Positions 60,685 through 64,000 of a stretch of 64,000 bases of DNA are shown piece after piece (within the stretch, counting starts at the first letter, position 1; each line of letters begins with the position of its first letter). The notes beneath the pieces were generated by a model, which made no database searches, was not told the DNA's origin, and was given only the letters and a program-made list of their open reading frames with translations. Made by a program: the position numbers and the translations under genes. The stretch lies in contig CM033394.1 of NCBI GenBank assembly GCA_019426215.1, positions 16,512,195-16,576,194 of the forward strand, written 5' to 3'. The DNA comes from Buddleja alternifolia (taxonomy: Eukaryota > Streptophyta > Magnoliopsida > Lamiales > Scrophulariaceae).

Positions 60685-61710
60685 TCATGGATAGTAACGC
60701 TTTAAGAATTTCCCATTTATGGGGCCAACTCTTAAGCCGTCTTCGGCGACCAACTTGTACGCGCCATTGGTATAAACTTCTTTAACGACATAGGGACCGT
60801 CCCATTTTGATATGAACTTGTTGCCGGTCCGATGCGTCATAATGATGGGCCTTCTTACAGCGAGGACTAAGTCACCGACTTCAAAGGAGCGTGATCGAAC
60901 TTTCTTGTTGAATGCCCTAGAAAGACGAGCTTGGTAACACTCAAGTCGTTGCGCCTCTAGTCTCTTCTCATCAAGGGCCTCCAACTCTTCAAGCCGTAAA
61001 CGAGCATTTTCATCTTCAGTAAGTCCTTCTTGTATGGCTATCCTCAATGAAGGGATTTGTTGCTCAAGAGGAACTACGGCTTCTACTCCATACACTAACG
61101 AGTAAGGAGTTGCTTGTGTCGGAGTCCTATAGGTGGTTCTATATGCCCATAAAGCTTCTCCAATCCTTTCATGCCAATCTCGCTTTGATTTTGTAACCAC
61201 CTTTTTTAGTAAATTGCAGAGAGTTTTATTAAAGGCTTCAGCTAGGCCATTAGCAGGGGCGTTGTACATTGAAGATTTTCTCTGTTTGAAATTGAACTTT
61301 TGGCACAACTTGTCTATCAGAGTATTGGAGAATTGCTTTCCATTATCGGTGACTATATACCGAGGAACTCCGTACCGATATATGATGTTGATACGGATGA
61401 AATCAGCAACATTTTCCTTTTTGACTTCTTTGAGGGGTATCGCTTCAGCCCATTTGGAGAAGTAGTCAGTTGCAGCCAAGATGTACAAGTGCCCAGCAGA
61501 TGACTTTATCATAGGTCCGACGACATCTAAGCCCCATGCATCAAAAGGCCATGAAGTAACAGTAGGGTGTAGTGGCTCAGGTGGTTGGTGGATGAAATTC
61601 GCGTGAAATTGACAAGCTTGACACCTCTGAGCGAAATCCATGCAGTCCTTAACCATTGTTAGCCAATAATAGCCCATTCTTTTTATGCGAAAGTGTAACT
61701 TCGGGCCAGA
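60685..61710 (-). pseudogene. Element F integrase
   Basis: The minus-strand frame after the stop at 61713-61711: the zinc region end (CQACQFHANFIH), core LDVVGPM with TDYFSKWAEAIPL, TDNGKQFSN and NAPANGLAEAFNKTL, and a C-terminal beta domain (FEVGDLVLAVRR, SKWDGPYVVKEVY, NGKFLKRYYP). It ends at TAG/TAA 60687-60685. This is the Gypsy integrase that inserts element DNA. Catalytic D, D and E-context residues are readable, but it is separated from the rest of pol by a stop. Confidence 0.88.
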
Positions 61711-64000
61711 TTAGTGTGTTCCACAAACTCCGGAATGAGCTTCTTCCATGGCTTGAATGGCTTCATCATCGTTTAAGCAACGCAAGAAGACCCCATCAAA
61801 TGAGCGCCTATAAAGGGTGTCTTTGTAATAGATGAAGCGGGCTGCTCGACGTCTAACGTCGATTCTCTGGCGTGGATCATCAGGTAATTTTTCGTATTTC
61901 AAGTAATCCACCAGTGGTTGCCGCCAATCTTCCTTTCCTATTTCAAATATTTCGACAATGTGATTTTCTTCTTCATCGCCATCTTCATCTTCAAAGATTG
62001 GTGGGATGACCCAACTTTTACATATTGGAACTCGTGCTTCTTTTTCAGGCATGGCGAGTGTAGAAGCCAGTTTTGCTAATGCATCAGCCTGTTTATTGTC
62101 TTTCCTCGGCACATGCTCAATCGTCACATCCCCAAGCCATCCAACAAGTCGTCTCGCATAGTTGAAGTATGGAAGTAGGTCAGGCTTTTTCACTTCATAT
62201 GATCCCTCTAATTGATTTATCACCAATTTGGAGTCTCCAAATACTCTGAGGTGTAATTGTTTTATATCGACAGCTATTTCTAACCCAAGGATCAGAGCTT
62301 GATATTCAGCAACGTTATTTGAGCAGTTTTCAGTCAGAGTGAAGGAGTATGGTAACACTTCTCCATCAGACGTAATAAATACTACTCCAGCGCCAGCTCC
62401 TTCTCTATGAGAAGCTCCATCAAAATACATCTTCCAAGGGGGAGCAACTTTAACCAGTAGAACATCTTCGTCAGGTAGATCATCAGATAACTCCCATTCG
62501 GCGGGGATAGGATGATCTGCCAAAAAGTCAGCTAGAACTTGCCCCTTCACAGCCTTTTGGGGAACATAGACAATCTCAAATTGTTGCAATTGAAGGTACC
62601 ACCTCGCAAGTCTATCGGAGAGCACTGGTTTCGACATCACATACTTTAATGGGTTTGCCTTTGAAACAAGGCGAACAATATGCGCTTGGAAATAATGTTT
62701 TAATTTTTGGATAGCGAAGATAAGAGCCAAGCAAATCTTTTCAATTGGCGAGTACTTCATCTCGTTTGGCATCATCGTCCTACTCAAGTAGTACAAAGCG
62801 CTTTCTTTCCCATGATCATTCTCCTGTGCGAGTAATGCCCCCACAGAACGTTCTTGAGCAGCAATGTAAAGGATTAATGGGCGTCCTGGGACTGGTGCAA
62901 CCAGCACGAGTGACTTCATCAAATATGTTTTTATGCTTTTGAAAGCATTTCTGCAAGATTCATCCCATTCAAATGGAACACCTTTCTTCATGAGGCGACT
63001 AAATGGTTGACATCGACCGGCCAAATTTGAGATAAACCTTCGAAGATATGCTAGCTTCCCCTGCAGGCTTTTGAGCTCATGGATATTTCTGAGTTCAATC
63101 ATTTTCGCGATTGCATCAATTTTTGCTTATTCAATTTCTATGCCCTGATGCCGAACAATGAATCCAAGAAACTTTCCCGATGCTACGCCGAATGCGCATT
63201 TTAGGGGATTCATCTTCAGTTGATATCTTCGTAAGCGTTCAAAAACCCTTTTTAGGTCTACGAGATGATCTACTCGCCTTTTAGACTTCACAACCAAGTC
63301 ATCGACATACCACTCTACATTTTTATGAAGCATGTCGTCAAAAATCTTTTGCATGGCCCTTTGATAGGTTGCTCCTGCATTCTTTAGTCCGAATGACATT
63401 ACTTTATAGCAATATATACCTTTTGGGGTACGAAATGCCGTTAACTCTTCATCCTTTGGTGCCATGCGTATTTGATTATATCCGGACGACCCGTCCATGA
63501 AAGATAGAGCTTCGTGGCCGGTAGTAGCATCAATCATGAGTTCAGCGATAGGCAACGGAAAGTCATCTTTGGGACATGCTCCGTTAAGGTCCCTAAAGTC
63601 AACGCACACTCGGATTTGTCCATTCTTCTTTCTCACTGGAACGATGCTTGAAATCCATGTAGGGTATTTGACTTCACGGATGAATCCAACTTCAATGAGT
63701 TTGTTTACTTCCGTTTCAATTAAAGGGACCAACTCGGGTCGAAATCGACGTTGGGCTTGCTTGATAGGACGAGCCCCTTTTCCAATTGATAGATGATGGA
63801 CTGCTACCTTTGGATCTAGGCCGGGCATTTCTTTGTACGACCATGCGAATACATCTTTGAACTCATGTAACAACTGAATGTAGGCTTTTTCTTCGTCGAC
63901 ATTTAGTAAAGCACTTATGTAAATTGGCCTAATATTGTTGGCATCACCGAGGTTAATCTCTTTCAATTTGTCGACCGTGGCTTTGACACCTTCTTCAAGT
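61711..64000 (-). pseudogene. Element F reverse transcriptase and two RNase H domains
   Basis: The same frame as integrase, open from the window edge except for a stop at 63129-63127. RT shows VRKKNGQIRVCVDFRDLN, FMDGSSGYNQI and WYVDDLVVKS. The first RNase H follows (LYYLSRTM, SPIEKICLALIFAIQKL), then a second, archaeal-like RNase H starting WKMYFDGASHREGAGAGVVF with NVAEYQALILGLE and FGDSKLVINQ. Both stops (63129 and 61713) are TAA and could each come from one C-to-T change. Upstream pol and gag lie outside the window. Confidence 0.9.

Larger units (their letters stand above)
55025..64000 (-). mobile_element. Element F: Tat-type Ty3/Gypsy retrotransposon with antisense extra gene (right end outside the window)
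   Basis: On the minus strand, from the window edge: RT, RNase H, second RNase H, integrase, then a region holding an antisense spliced gene and a tandem array, then purine tract and 3' LTR. The second, archaeal-like RNase H after the normal one is the known mark of the Tat lineage (Ogre, Retand and relatives), which also commonly has extra ORFs and tandem repeats before the 3' LTR. Gag and the 5' LTR lie beyond position 64000. Confidence 0.88.

Overview
The window looks like nuclear DNA of a flowering plant, probably a eudicot. It is AT-rich, carries one intron-bearing host gene (a sterol C-4 methyl oxidase of the SMO1 type, 49914-54629), and is otherwise almost entirely nested LTR retrotransposons plus a MITE-like element and a tRNA-derived SINE. 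There are no rRNA or tRNA genes, CRISPR arrays or bacterial features. The species cannot be named from the sequence alone.

Layout. (1) 1-1350 and 16639-20153 are two halves of a decayed plus-strand Tnt1-like Copia (element E), split by G. (2) 1351-16638 is G, a minus-strand Sirevirus-type Copia with 1.57-kb LTRs, a decayed gag-pol and a very long extra reading frame between pol and the 3' LTR. G is itself split by a solo LTR-like insertion, S (10983-12535, target duplication ATAAC). (3) 20154-24686, 34201-36987 and 45782-46086 are pieces of A, a second plus-strand Tnt1-like Copia. A is split by B (24687-34200, duplication AGGAT) and by C (36988-45781, duplication GAAAA, inside the 3' LTR of A). 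(4) 46087-48851 is the 3' half of an older Copia, D. (5) 48852-54629 is the host-gene island: a MITE-like inverted repeat 0.5 kb upstream, then a five-exon SMO1 gene with a SINE in intron 2 and a 165-bp tandem duplication in intron 4. (6) 55025 to the window end is F, a minus-strand Ty3/Gypsy element of the Tat type (two RNase H domains). It carries an antisense, spliced plant-mobile-domain gene between integrase and the 3' LTR.

Most polyproteins are inactivated by in-frame nonsense codons. In B and in the visible pol of F there is no frameshift at all. Four exact 5-bp target duplications give the relative insertion order without any alignment: G is younger than E, S is younger than G, and B and C are younger than A.

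The most unusual signals are: a short motif (AAGCGT and its complement) packed through the whole of G, LTRs and coding sequence alike; the roughly 1,400-codon extra frame of G; a rearranged 5' end of G in which host flank has been copied inside the element; and the spliced antisense plant-mobile-domain gene of F, preceded by a tandem array whose every unit holds a TATA-like box.
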